DNA of 64,000 nt from DATBHW01 sp035307385 (GTDB taxonomy: Bacteria > Chloroflexota > Ktedonobacteria > Ktedonobacterales > DATBGS01), in NCBI GenBank assembly GCA_035307385.1, contig DATGID010000106.1, positions 1-64,000 on the forward strand, read 5' to 3'. A program made the position numbers and the translations under genes. The notes beneath the pieces are model-generated. The model had not been told where the DNA came from, did not search any database, and saw nothing but the letters and a program-made list of their open reading frames with translations. This document shows, one piece after another, positions 9,931 to 17,883 of the stretch (positions are counted from its first letter, which is position 1; every line of letters begins with the position of its first letter).

Positions 9931-10680
9931 CTACGGCCCCGGATTCGGGGGGTTGGTAACCGGGTTCGTCGGGTCTCCTGGTTTGCGGATCACAATATTC
10001 AATATCGCACCGCTATTCCCAACCTCTGTCAGTAACAAAATCTGCGAATCAGTGAGGACGAGGACAATGTCCCCCTTGGCTGGCACATCAACCGCATAGA
10101 CCAGCAATTTGCTCATGACAAATTTCGAAACCACTTCGCCATTTTTTGCTGTCGTAGCAATAATGTCAATCGTATCGCCCGGCTGTAGGCCAAAGTCGGT
10201 ATTTTTTATTCCCAACACATACAGCACCGAGCCATTCGGCAGCGCCGGGGGGTTGATGTTGGTCAGGCTGTTGCCGTTGGTGGTGCCAAGCTGCGCCAGA
10301 CGAGGATCGCTGGTGCGCAAAATATCATCCGCCAGAAAATCTTCTTTTACCACCTGATTATTCAGCACGGTATTCAGCGCGTCTTGATTGGTAAAAGCAT
10401 AGGCGTCAGACGGAACCTGGTTCTTATTGATCTGCTTGACCGCAAAGGCATCCGCAATGCGCATATCGGGCGCGGTCGAGTTGTTCAACGTCAGGATGGT
10501 GCCAGCCTTCAGATTTTGCGCGGCCACCACCACCGATTCGGTCTGGGCAAAGGTTCCCTGCACACTGCTGGTCACATACAGAACCAACCCTGCGGCGGCA
10601 AGCGCCAGGACCAGGCCCAGCAGCATCAATGTTCGCCCGCCGCTGCTGCGTTGACGAGGAGGACGTACCTGCGTTTGCAT
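9931..10680 (-). CDS. cpaB: CpaB/RcpC-like Flp pilus assembly protein (SAF domain)
   Basis: A 249-residue membrane-anchored extracytoplasmic protein. A basic N-terminus (QVRPPRQRS) precedes one membrane segment (about 17-38). An SAF domain follows (about 48-110, VVVAAQNLKAGTILT), then the RcpC/CpaB region and a Pro-rich tail. In diderms CpaB works with the secretin CpaC; none is encoded here, as expected for a cell with one membrane. It is the second gene of the tad locus, 209 bp before cpaE and 292 bp after flp. Confidence 0.9.
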   Translation of the reverse strand: MQTQVRPPRQRSSGGRTLMLLGLVLALAAAGLVLYVTSSVQGTFAQTESVVVAAQNLKAGTILTLNNSTAPDMRIADAFAVKQINKNQVPSDAYAFTNQDALNTVLNNQVVKEDFLADDILRTSDPRLAQLGTTNGNSLTNINPPALPNGSVLYVLGIKNTDFGLQPGDTIDIIATTAKNGEVVSKFVMSKLLVYAVDVPAKGDIVLVLTDSQILLLTEVGNSGAILNIVIRKPGDPTNPVTNPPNPGP

Positions 10681-10785
10681 CGCCCAACCTACCTTTCAAA
10701 ACTGCTGCACATATGCCGAACCGAGATAACTTCTACGAATCCTTATAGGCCATCAGATGAAAAGCTGCATCTGTAAAAAGTCTCG

Positions 10786-10820
10786 AAACAAAAGATGGTC
10801 CCTGCCAACTGGCAAGGGCC
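10786..10820 (-). terminator. Weak terminator between flp and cpaB
   Basis: On the minus strand a short hairpin (CCCTTGCC with GGCAGGG, one bulge, 10800-10818) is followed by a T-rich tract (10786-10795). It could reduce read-through from the abundant pilin message into cpaB, a common arrangement in pilin operons. Confidence 0.45.
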
Positions 10821-10972
10821 AACAGACTGGGAAGGCATCCCTGCGTGAATTGTCTGCCAGCCAGCCTCCCTGGAAAGCATCGAAATAATACTTGCTGAGA
10901 AGTTCTCGCATGGAGAAAGCATCTCTTCCAAAAGACATCTTCCAGGGAAGCTGGTAAGGACGGCCAGCAGCT

Positions 10973-11128
10973 TTAGAGACCGTGGGTAATCGTGCTGAAG
11001 ATTTGACCGATCTGTGGACCCATCAGCACCAGGATGGCGATCACCACGATTGCCACCAGGGCGATAATCAGCGCGTATTCGACCAGCCCCTGTCCCTTTT
11101 GCCCTTTGCGCAGTAATGACCTCTTCAT
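10973..11128 (-). CDS. flp: Flp-family major pilin
   Basis: A 51-residue pilin precursor. A basic leader (MKRSLLRKGQKG) is followed by the Flp motif QGLVEYAL and a long hydrophobic helix. If a prepilin peptidase cuts after Gly12, Glu is at +5 and Tyr at +6, the hallmark of Flp pilins. The start is ATG 11128; the frame is open further upstream, but the extra sequence is not pilin-like. It is the first gene of the locus, with a leader of about 275 nt behind an extended -10 promoter. The prepilin peptidase (TadV) and TadE/TadF minor pilins are not in this window. Confidence 0.92.
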   Translation of the reverse strand: MKRSLLRKGQKGQGLVEYALIIALVAIVVIAILVLMGPQIGQIFSTITHGL

Positions 11129-11734
11129 ACCAGGTTTGCCTCTTTCTTCCCAGCTCAAGCCGGGCCTCGTCTTGCTATTCGTTTTCCCGGCATTCCCAAT
11201 CTGCCGAGCAACCGCCAGGTCCACACGTGGCTTTTGGCCGTGTCTGAACCACTGAGAAAGGTCCGTTGGTATCGCCTGACAATAGACCTTCTGCCCGTTG
11301 GAAGAGGGTGGTTCTGTTTCTGCCCCTCGCCTATCCCTACCACCCAGGAATGAATAGAGAGAAGACCCGATGAACTGTCCTCCGCCCTCTGCTCCCTCAA
11401 GCTCAGCGCAATTATACCATAGCGCTTTTTGCCAAAGCGGGCAGGCAAGCAGGTGCTTCTGCACAGGGCGAACACCAGCGGTGTATTCCTTCCTGTAAGC
11501 CTTAACGCGCACTCACGGAGGCAGTAACAGCAGGGGAGTGGCTAGCTCACCGGACCCGCAAGCAGAGGCGGGCTCTGGCCCTCAGCAGGTTCTTCCCTCC
11601 CCGCGCTTGGGAAAGCAACTCTGCGGCGCTTCATTCCCTTTTGTCGAGAGGAAGTAGGAAAAATGGGGGATAGGAACCGGGGAAAAAGACGCATCATTGT
11701 GTCTTTTCAGCCGCAAGGAGGCACGATTGCCACC
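11129..11734 (-). other. flp leader and upstream intergenic region
   Basis: No gene is recognised in this stretch. It contains the flp promoter (11411-11419) and its leader of about 275 nt; the rest lies upstream of that promoter and downstream of the kinase-gene terminator. Open frames here have no family features or ribosome sites that persuade me. Confidence 0.5.
11411..11419 (-). promoter_or_regulatory. Extended -10 promoter of the flp/tad locus
   Basis: TGGTATAAT on the minus strand is a perfect TATAAT with the extended TGn element. No -35 match lies at 17 bp (the region is CGCTTT). The start would be near 11404. Confidence 0.65.
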
Positions 11735-11778
11735 AAAAGCACAAAGAGAACGGCCCAAATGGGCCGTTCTCTTTGTGC
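11735..11778 (-). terminator. Intrinsic terminator of the kinase/regulator operon
   Basis: A perfect 19-bp stem (11739-11757 with 11760-11778) with a minimal loop is followed on the minus strand by TTTT (11735-11738). It lies 20 bp after the stop of the histidine-kinase gene. Confidence 0.85.
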
Positions 11779-11797
11779 CTTAGATAGCCAAAAAATA

Positions 11798-13033
11798 CTA
11801 GAGGATTGGCAATCCATCCGTTCCCTGGCGCGGAACGGTCAGTTCCACTCTGGTGCCGCGTCCCGGGATGCTTTCGATCTTCAAGCGCGTTTTCAACATT
11901 TCCGCCCGCTCATACATACTGGTCAGGCCAACGGTTGGGCGGGCCTGCGCCGCGTGCATCACCTGGTCCACATCGAACCCCTGGCCGTCGTCTTCAATCG
12001 TCAGCGTCACACCCTGCTCATGTACCTGCAACGAGACGATGGCCTGGCGCGCCTTGGCATGGTTGACCACATTCGAGAGGGCTTCCTGCGCGATGCGGAA
12101 GAGCGAGATTTCAATGGCTGGTGGCAAGCGCTGCTCGGTCCCATGTGACGCGAAGGTCACCTGTATGCCTGTCTTTTGCATCAGGTCTTGCGTGTAGCGC
12201 TTCAGCGTTGGGAACAACCCGAGGTCATCCAGCGTCATCGGGCGCAGATCGAAAATAAACTTGCGCGTCTCGCGCAGCGTGGTGCTGACGGCGTTCTTCA
12301 GGCTCACCAGTTCGCTGCGGGTGCGCCCTACATCATGGTCGATGGTCTGCTCGCAAATCTCCGCCGAAAGCACCACGTTTGCCAGGGCCTGCGCCGGGCC
12401 ATCGTGCAACTGCTGGGCGATGCGCTGCCGCAGTTGTTCCTGCGTCTGAACAATGCGCGCCACGTGCGCAATGGCCGGGTCCACTTCGCCCTTCTTCTGG
12501 CGCGCGCTTTGAAGCTGAAGCAGCGTGTTCAACACCTGCTGCACCGACCGCAAATAGCGTTCGAACGCTTTCAGCTTATCCTGCAAGCGGTCGCGCTGTT
12601 CCTGCATCATGAAGACACGCATATCAGCCTCCGACGAGGCCAGATAGGTGGTGCGAATCTCCTGGCGGGCAAACGTCTCCAGGCGCGTTTCCATTTCGCG
12701 CACGCGGGCTGAGGTTTGCGCCTGGCGCTGCTTCGCGCGATCCCATTCGGTATTGGTCGAGCGAATCAACAGCCGAATCTCTTCGATCTCGCGGTTGAGC
12801 TGGTCTAGCTCCTGACGCGCAGCATTCATCAGGTCGTCCAGACTTGCCAGGCCCGGCGGTTCATTATCCACAGGACGCAGCCCTCCCGTGCTATGCCCAT
12901 TCCGCACGGCAACATTGCCATTGCCCCAACCAGAAGCCCCATTGCCCAATGGACCCGTTCCTGGCTGGTTCCAATATGACGGCCCCGCGCCGTTATTTTC
13001 TGGTCCACGCGGCCCATTGTACTCCGCTGCCAC
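11798..13033 (-). CDS. Soluble HisKA_3 sensor histidine kinase (NarX/DegS type)
   Basis: A 411-residue cytoplasmic kinase without membrane segments. An Asn/Gly-rich N-terminus is followed by a long coiled coil (about 60-180) and a HisKA_3 domain with the QQLHDGPAQAL motif that carries the phospho-acceptor His. The HATPase_c domain follows (NVVNHAKA, then DDGQGFD and GLTSMYERAEML). GTG at 13033 is chosen because AAAGGAG lies six bases upstream. An alternative GTG at 13066 overlaps the preceding stop as GTGA, which suggests translational coupling. The partner is the NarL-type regulator just upstream. Confidence 0.9.
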   Translation of the reverse strand: MAAEYNGPRGPENNGAGPSYWNQPGTGPLGNGASGWGNGNVAVRNGHSTGGLRPVDNEPPGLASLDDLMNAARQELDQLNREIEEIRLLIRSTNTEWDRAKQRQAQTSARVREMETRLETFARQEIRTTYLASSEADMRVFMMQEQRDRLQDKLKAFERYLRSVQQVLNTLLQLQSARQKKGEVDPAIAHVARIVQTQEQLRQRIAQQLHDGPAQALANVVLSAEICEQTIDHDVGRTRSELVSLKNAVSTTLRETRKFIFDLRPMTLDDLGLFPTLKRYTQDLMQKTGIQVTFASHGTEQRLPPAIEISLFRIAQEALSNVVNHAKARQAIVSLQVHEQGVTLTIEDDGQGFDVDQVMHAAQARPTVGLTSMYERAEMLKTRLKIESIPGRGTRVELTVPRQGTDGLPIL

Positions 13034-13062
13034 GGCCTGCTCCTTTCGCCAGCCTGCGCTGC

Positions 13063-13749
13063 TCACACGTCGTGCATCTTAATCCAGCCGTGACGTAGGG
13101 CATGCACCACCGCCGCAGTACGATCATTCACTGAAAGCTTCTTCAAAATTGACGTGATGTGATTTTTGACGGTTTGGTCACTGATCTTGAGCGATTTCGC
13201 AATTTCCTTATTGCTGTTGCCGCGAGCGATATAGTCCAGAATCTCGACCTCGCGGCTGGAAAGCGGCGAAAAGAGCGGCGTCACCTCGGCATCCTCTTCA
13301 ATCGCCATTTCGCGGAAGGTGCGCAGCACCCGGCTTGCCACCATCGGGCGCGACAAGACATTATCGTTAATGAGATACGCGCCCTGATAGACCTGCCGAA
13401 CCGCTTCCACTAATTCATCCGGCTTGATGTCCTTCAGAAAATAGGCTGCCACGCCTACCTTCATAGATTGGAAAAGCTGCTCCTCATCCTCAAACGCCGT
13501 CAGCATGATGATGCTGACACGCGGCAACCAATGGCGAAGCTGGCGCGACACTTCCAGCGCATCTCCCGTGCTGAGCAGAGCATCCACCAGAACGACATCG
13601 GGGTTTTCAGTGCGCGCCAGTTCCAGCGCCGCCTGCCCGGTGGAAGCCTCTGCCACAACCGTGCAATCCCCCGCCTGCTCCAGCACGCAGCGTGCCCCCT
13701 GGCGGAACAGCGGGTGGTCGTCAACGAGCATTACGCGAATCGTGTCCAT
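13063..13749 (-). CDS. NarL/FixJ-family response regulator
   Basis: A 228-residue regulator. The receiver domain (1-120) has Asp10/Asp11 and the phospho-acceptor Asp56. A LuxR-type HTH (about 160-225) shows LSSREVEILDYIARGNSNKE and SDQTVKNHITSILKKL. ATG at 13749 follows AGGAGA closely. It is the first gene of a two-gene operon with the HisKA_3 kinase. The locus lies beside tad, so control of Flp pili is possible but not shown. Confidence 0.93.
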   Translation of the reverse strand: MDTIRVMLVDDHPLFRQGARCVLEQAGDCTVVAEASTGQAALELARTENPDVVLVDALLSTGDALEVSRQLRHWLPRVSIIMLTAFEDEEQLFQSMKVGVAAYFLKDIKPDELVEAVRQVYQGAYLINDNVLSRPMVASRVLRTFREMAIEEDAEVTPLFSPLSSREVEILDYIARGNSNKEIAKSLKISDQTVKNHITSILKKLSVNDRTAAVVHALRHGWIKMHDV

Positions 13750-13817
13750 GTTTCTCCTCAGCGCCTCACCCGCGCCTGCTGGTTGCTCCATCAGAGCATG
13801 CGGTGATGTCCAGGCAA

Positions 13818-13880
13818 GCAAGGCAAAAGGACACACGACATTCCCCCACCTCACGCCAGTGAGACGGCCTTTTGCCTTGC
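13818..13880 (-). terminator. Long-loop inverted repeat downstream of the aldolase gene
   Basis: Thirteen-base arms (GCAAGGCAAAAGG at 13818-13830 and its complement at 13868-13880) are separated by 37 bp. They lie between the aldolase stop at 13892 and the response-regulator start. The long loop makes termination uncertain. Confidence 0.35.
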
Positions 13881-13891
13881 TCCGGCAGAAG

Positions 13892-14803
13892 CTACGCGCC
13901 GTAGTCCCTCATGATCTCGTGAAACTGGCGGCTCATCGCCAGCGCGTTCTCGTGCGAGCGCTGCCACATGTTGCGCCCGAAGATCAGCCCGGTAGCGCCA
14001 GCATCCATCGCAATGCGCGCCTTCTCGGTCAGTTCTTCGTCGGTCTCCATTTCGCCGCCGCTGAAGAGGACCAGCGCCCGGCCCGCAGATTCCACCACCA
14101 TGCGGGTCGCCTCCTCGCGCGACACATGCAGCGTGTTATACGGCTTGGGCGCTGCCTGATCTTTCTCTGGATTGATCGTCGGCATATTCAGCTTGACAAT
14201 ATCTGCGCCCAGTTCGCTGGCCGTGCGCGCCGCATAGTCAACAGCATACAAGCTATCGCGCCCGCCCTTAGCATCAATCGCCTCACCACGTGGATATGCC
14301 CAGACAATGACCGGCATCCCATAGCGGTCAGCGTCCTCTCGCACCTGGCGGAACTGTCGGAAATCTTCGTCCTGACGCGCCGAGCCAACATAGAGCGTAT
14401 AGCCCACCGCATCAGCGCCCAGGCGCACGGCATCTTCCACGCTGGCAATCACCGGCGAGATTGGCGCTTTATCGGTCGGAATCTCGGTCTTGCCGTTGAG
14501 CTTCAGCACCAGCGGCACGTCGCCAGCATAGCGCTGCATATACTTTTCAGCAATCCCAATCTGGAAGACAATCCCCGAAAAGTTGCCTTCTTTGGCGATG
14601 CGCAGTTCAAACTCGGGGTCTTTCGCCGGAGGATTCACGAAGAAATCGCGCGGCCCGTGCTCCAGCCCCTGGTCGATGGGTAGAAATAACAGGGTGCCGT
14701 TGGCCGGGCCGTACTTATACATCAATCGATGCAAGCGGGTACGCTTGCCAGGGCTTAACTCCAAATCATGCAGTGTTGGTCGTTGGACGCGCGTCACTGC
14801 CAT
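13892..14803 (-). CDS. fbaB: Class I fructose-bisphosphate aldolase, archaeal (DhnA/FbaB) type
   Basis: A 303-residue TIM-barrel aldolase of the DeoC/LacD/DhnA superfamily that interconverts fructose 1,6-bisphosphate with DHAP and glyceraldehyde 3-phosphate. The family signature IDQGLEHGP is at 43-51. The Schiff-base lysine is most likely Lys204 in DIVKLNMP. Phosphate-binding residues appear as FSGGE and GATGLIFGRN near the C-terminus. Length fits the family. It is monocistronic, with 146 bp to the mglA stop upstream. Confidence 0.93.
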   Translation of the reverse strand: MAVTRVQRPTLHDLELSPGKRTRLHRLMYKYGPANGTLLFLPIDQGLEHGPRDFFVNPPAKDPEFELRIAKEGNFSGIVFQIGIAEKYMQRYAGDVPLVLKLNGKTEIPTDKAPISPVIASVEDAVRLGADAVGYTLYVGSARQDEDFRQFRQVREDADRYGMPVIVWAYPRGEAIDAKGGRDSLYAVDYAARTASELGADIVKLNMPTINPEKDQAAPKPYNTLHVSREEATRMVVESAGRALVLFSGGEMETDEELTEKARIAMDAGATGLIFGRNMWQRSHENALAMSRQFHEIMRDYGA

Positions 14804-14949
14804 CGCTGCCCTCCTCTTTTTTAACCATGAAGCGAAGGTATTGTTAGTTCAAGCGCTCGTGCCCACCAACGGGCAGAACGTTTTTCCATACGTCAGCAGC
14901 TATCCCCGATGATAGCTGAAAAAAATTATACCATGCACAGAGGAAAAAA

Positions 14950-15534
14950 TTACTGGCGTTCCAGACGACGAAGCGTCAGATTGACCGAGGTGCGCAAGGT
15001 CTCGATGACGCCCCTGCCACTCACAGCAACCGCTTCAAAACTGGGCAGGCGCAAGGGGTTCAGATATTGCTCAAGCGTGCGCACCGGCAGCGCATCAGGC
15101 AGATCGCGCTTGTTCCACTGCATCACAATGGGAAACTCGCGCACATCTTTGCCCATGTTTGCCAATTGCTCGGTCAGTTCGTTCCAACTCTCGCCATTTT
15201 CCTGCACCTTTTCCTGGGCAGAATCCGCCACGAACACCACACAATCAGCGCCCTTCAACACCGAAATGCGCGTCTGCTGATAGAGCACCTGGCCCGGCAC
15301 GGTATAAAGCTGAAAGCGAATCTGAAACCCGTGGACTTTCCCCAACTCCAGGGGGAGCAGATCGAAGTAGAGCGTGCGCTCTGTTTCTGTATCAATGGAC
15401 ACCATATCACCCACATCGCGTGGGTTCACGGTCTTGTGAATATAATGGAGGTTGGTCGTCTTTCCACAAAGACCGATTCCATAGTAAACTATCTTGCAGT
15501 TAATTTCCCGCTTCGCCATATTGATGAGTGACAT
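14950..15534 (-). CDS. mglA: MglA-like small Ras-type GTPase
   Basis: A 194-residue polarity GTPase. The P-loop is GIGLCGKT (19-26); the PM3 region has TVPGQ, as in MglA where TVPGQ replaces the usual DTAGQ; the guanine-specificity motif is WNKRD. In Myxococcus and Thermus, MglA with its GAP MglB places pili and motility machines at cell poles. No mglB is adjacent. Nearby tad and chemosensory operons make a surface-motility or pilus role plausible. ATG at 15534 is used; Met6 is an alternative start. Confidence 0.93.
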   Translation of the reverse strand: MSLINMAKREINCKIVYYGIGLCGKTTNLHYIHKTVNPRDVGDMVSIDTETERTLYFDLLPLELGKVHGFQIRFQLYTVPGQVLYQQTRISVLKGADCVVFVADSAQEKVQENGESWNELTEQLANMGKDVREFPIVMQWNKRDLPDALPVRTLEQYLNPLRLPSFEAVAVSGRGVIETLRTSVNLTLRRLERQ

Positions 15535-15706
15535 GAGACGCTCCTATGTGTCTGTTCTCGCTGGCGCGTGCCGCAGGGCTGAAGCGAACAGCGGGCTGCT
15601 TGGTAAGACCCGTCAGGGTAAGAACACCGCTCTGGCATGAGGCTTGCTCAACAGACAAAAACCTTTTCTCGCTCAGCCGCCAAGAGCAAGGCGAGTAATC
15701 TAGGAC

Positions 15707-15735
15707 AGTATAACGCATTTTGTCAGGAAAGCCAA
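15707..15735 (-). promoter_or_regulatory. Promoter of mglA
   Basis: On the minus strand the -35 is TTGGCT (15730-15735), the spacer is 17 bp and the -10 is TATACT (15707-15712). The leader would be about 165 nt. The same -10 read on the other strand (TATAAC) may serve the divergent gene at 15751. Confidence 0.55.
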
Positions 15736-15750
15736 CCATTAGCAAGATCA

Positions 15751-16863
15751 ATGGAAACGGACAAAGCCAGTTTCAGCAATTTAACGGCCAAACCGCCGCT
15801 TCCGCCAGGTGGTCCGCTGCTTGCCCGCTTCTGGAAAGCCTTCTGGCCGGTAGCGGCGCGCGCTGGCGCGAGCGCGCTGCTGTTGGGGCTGTGGCTGCAT
15901 TTTTCCAGCATCGATGCGCGCCAGGTCTTCCGCGCGCTGCTTTCCGTTCCCGGTCTGGCGCTGTTGGGCGCCTTGGCCGCTGGCATCTGCGCCACGTGCG
16001 CCGCTGCCGTCAAATATCTGCTGCTGCTGCGCGCGCAGCAGGTGTCCATCGGCTTGCTGCGCGTCTGGCAATTCAACTGCATCGCGAGCTTCTATGGCCT
16101 TGTCCTGCCCGGCAGCGAAAGCGGCAACGCCGTCAAAGCGCTGCTGCTGGGGCGTGCAAGCCGCCGCTCGGCAGGCGTCTGGGCAGCCACCCTGGCCGAT
16201 CAACTCAATTTGCTGCTGGCCTTCGCGCTGCTGGCCTTCCTTGGTGTTGCCTTCATCGCCAGCGACACGCAGCTTGCCGGACGCGGTGTCTGGATTGCCG
16301 GGGCCGGGCTGGCGCTGGCTGGCACGCTGGCCCTGCACGCGCTCTTTCTGGCCCCGCCGTTCGCCGCATTCATCCAGCGCCTGCTGCGCCCCATTAGCCG
16401 CCTGGCACACTGGAGGAGCAAGCGCCCGTCGCCGCGGGCGTCTACCCAGGAAGAGGGCTGGCTGGCACGCTTCTGGACGGGCCTGGCGAGCTATCAACAG
16501 CATGTGCCAACGCTCGCCATCTGTCTGTTTTTCAGCGCCTGCTATCAGGGGTTGCTCGTCCTGGCCGCCTATCAGTTCACGCTTGGCCTGGGCATCCAGG
16601 TCGCGTATCCGAACCTGCTCTGGATTATGACGCTGGTTTCCACCAGCCAGGCGCTGCCCATCACCTTTGCAGGCATTGGCGTGCGCGATGTCGCCCTCAC
16701 CTTCTTGTTGGGCGGCCTGGGTGTCCCAGGAGCCTCGGCCATCGCCCTCTCGTTTGCCGTATTGGCCCTGAACGTGACGCTGGGCTTGCCCGGTTCCGTG
16801 CTGCAAATCTTTTTGCCCAGCGCGCCCCCACCTGACGAGGCGGCGCAGCCGCAGCCAGCGTAA
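15751..16863 (+). CDS. Flippase-like / LPG-synthase-TM family membrane protein (UPF0104)
   Basis: A polytopic membrane protein of 370 residues with about eight hydrophobic segments. The LPG_synthase_TM/AglD-like family pattern is visible, including FYGLVLPGSESGNAVK and the C-terminal TSQALPITFAGIGVRDVA. Members flip or transfer lipids and lipid-linked sugars, and substrates vary. ATG at 15751 is preferred over an in-frame ATG at 15637, because the longer N-terminus has no family features and overlaps the mglA promoter. The ribosome site is weak. The C-terminal tail is Pro/Ala-rich. Confidence 0.8.
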   Translation: METDKASFSNLTAKPPLPPGGPLLARFWKAFWPVAARAGASALLLGLWLHFSSIDARQVFRALLSVPGLALLGALAAGICATCAAAVKYLLLLRAQQVSIGLLRVWQFNCIASFYGLVLPGSESGNAVKALLLGRASRRSAGVWAATLADQLNLLLAFALLAFLGVAFIASDTQLAGRGVWIAGAGLALAGTLALHALFLAPPFAAFIQRLLRPISRLAHWRSKRPSPRASTQEEGWLARFWTGLASYQQHVPTLAICLFFSACYQGLLVLAAYQFTLGLGIQVAYPNLLWIMTLVSTSQALPITFAGIGVRDVALTFLLGGLGVPGASAIALSFAVLALNVTLGLPGSVLQIFLPSAPPPDEAAQPQPA

Positions 16864-16911
16864 GTTCTGGCTTGCCTGGCCGTTTCGAAGACGCTGAATC
16901 TGCCAGCAATC

Positions 16912-16940
16912 TTGACAAACTTGCGGGGATGGTATATAGT
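16912..16940 (+). promoter_or_regulatory. Promoter of the tRNA pair
   Basis: TTGACA (16912-16917), a 17-bp spacer and TATAGT (16935-16940) put the start a few bases before the first tRNA at 16952. Confidence 0.85.
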
Positions 16941-16951
16941 ATCCTTTGCGT

Positions 16952-17027
16952 CGCGGGGTAGAGCAGTGGTTAGCTCGTCGGGCTCATAACCCGGAGGTCG
17001 GTGGTTCGAATCCATCTCCCGCTACCA
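16952..17027 (+). tRNA. tRNA-fMet (CAT), initiator
   Basis: A 76-nt cloverleaf with encoded CCA and anticodon CAT. Initiator identity follows from the three consecutive G-C pairs of the anticodon stem (GGG CTCATAA CCC) and the missing pair at 1-72, here C1 opposite U72. The 5' half (CGCGGGGTAGAGCAG) closely matches bacterial initiator tRNA. Confidence 0.95.
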
Positions 17028-17029
17028 AT

Positions 17030-17104
17030 GGCGGGGTAGCTCAGTGGTAGAGCAGGGGACTCATAAGCCCTTGGCCGGGAGTTCAAATCTCCCCCCCGCT
17101 ACCA
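17030..17104 (+). tRNA. tRNA-Met (CAT), elongator; tRNA-Ile2 not excluded
   Basis: A 75-nt cloverleaf starting two bases after the initiator tRNA, with encoded CCA. The acceptor stem pairs GGCGGGG with CCCCGCT (G1-U72 wobble) and the loop is CTCATAA. The anticodon stem has an A31-G39 mismatch and a G27-U43 wobble. A CAT anticodon can also mark a lysidine-modified Ile tRNA; I cannot settle this by eye. Confidence 0.85.
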
Positions 17105-17109
17105 CACAG

Positions 17110-17142
17110 GACCAGACCAGAAGCGGTCTGGTCTTTCTTTTT
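17110..17142 (+). terminator. Intrinsic terminator of the tRNA operon
   Basis: A 9-bp stem GACCAGACC/GGTCTGGTC (17110-17118 with 17125-17133), a 6-nt loop and a T-rich tract to 17142. Confidence 0.93.
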
Positions 17143-17602
17143 ATGTGTAGCGAATCCCAGAATCGAGCATGACTTGCACCTGCACCGTCTGTCCGGCAGC
17201 CACCGTCACCGTCTGGGGCTTCCGCTGGATGGGAAACGCATTTGCCTGAGTTGGCACCTTGAGGAGATACGTTCCGGGCGACAGAGTAACGGCGAACTTC
17301 CCGTTCTGGTCAGTCACCACCTGGGCTACCACAACTCCCCCTGGTGTCTCGACCAGCACCTCGCGATTGGGCACCGGTTTTGGTGGACAGGGCTGGTTCA
17401 CTCGCTCCACAGGGCAGGCAGGGCCAGCCACCACCACCCCCATCACTGTGCCGCGTGTTGCTGACGCTGTAGCCGTCTGCTGAGGCGGCGTTCCAGTAGC
17501 CGCGCCAGAGGGAGCGCAAGCAGCCATGCTGATGAGCGCTCCCAGTCCCAGGGCAAAGACAAGCAGCACCTCGAGCGTATGTTGTTGAGAGTTGCGCTGC
17601 AT
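17141..17602 (-). CDS. Lipoprotein with a carboxypeptidase-regulatory/Cna-B-like domain
   Basis: A 153-residue surface lipoprotein of unknown role. A signal sequence ends in a lipobox (SMAAC, then APSG). A Thr/Ala-rich spacer follows, then a beta-sandwich of the carboxypeptidase-regulatory or transthyretin-like kind (GTVMGVVVAGPACP to the end) with the hallmark VTDQNGKFAVTLSPGTYLLK. ATG at 17602 has a GGAGGG site upstream; the frame is open further but has no leader features. The tRNA terminator overlaps its 3' end. Confidence 0.8.
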   Translation of the reverse strand: MQRNSQQHTLEVLLVFALGLGALISMAACAPSGAATGTPPQQTATASATRGTVMGVVVAGPACPVERVNQPCPPKPVPNREVLVETPGGVVVAQVVTDQNGKFAVTLSPGTYLLKVPTQANAFPIQRKPQTVTVAAGQTVQVQVMLDSGIRYT

Positions 17603-17883
17603 CACGCCCTCCTCTTTATTTGAGTCAGTAATCAAAGCACTGAACACAAAGCTTCCTCTCTGGAGGACGCCAAGGCTGCGCCGAAAGTTCCCTCGTTTCC
17701 ACTTCTTTACCACATCTCCACCAGATCATCACCCGTTTCCTCTTCTTCCTGTGCAACTTCATCCGTATACTTATGGTGAGTGCTTGTGTACGGCATTCCA
17801 CTCCCCACGCTCTTTCTCCTTCAGGGCACAGGCACTCCCGTGACGTTGTACTCCATCTCTTTCTTCACACATGAGGTGCCTGG

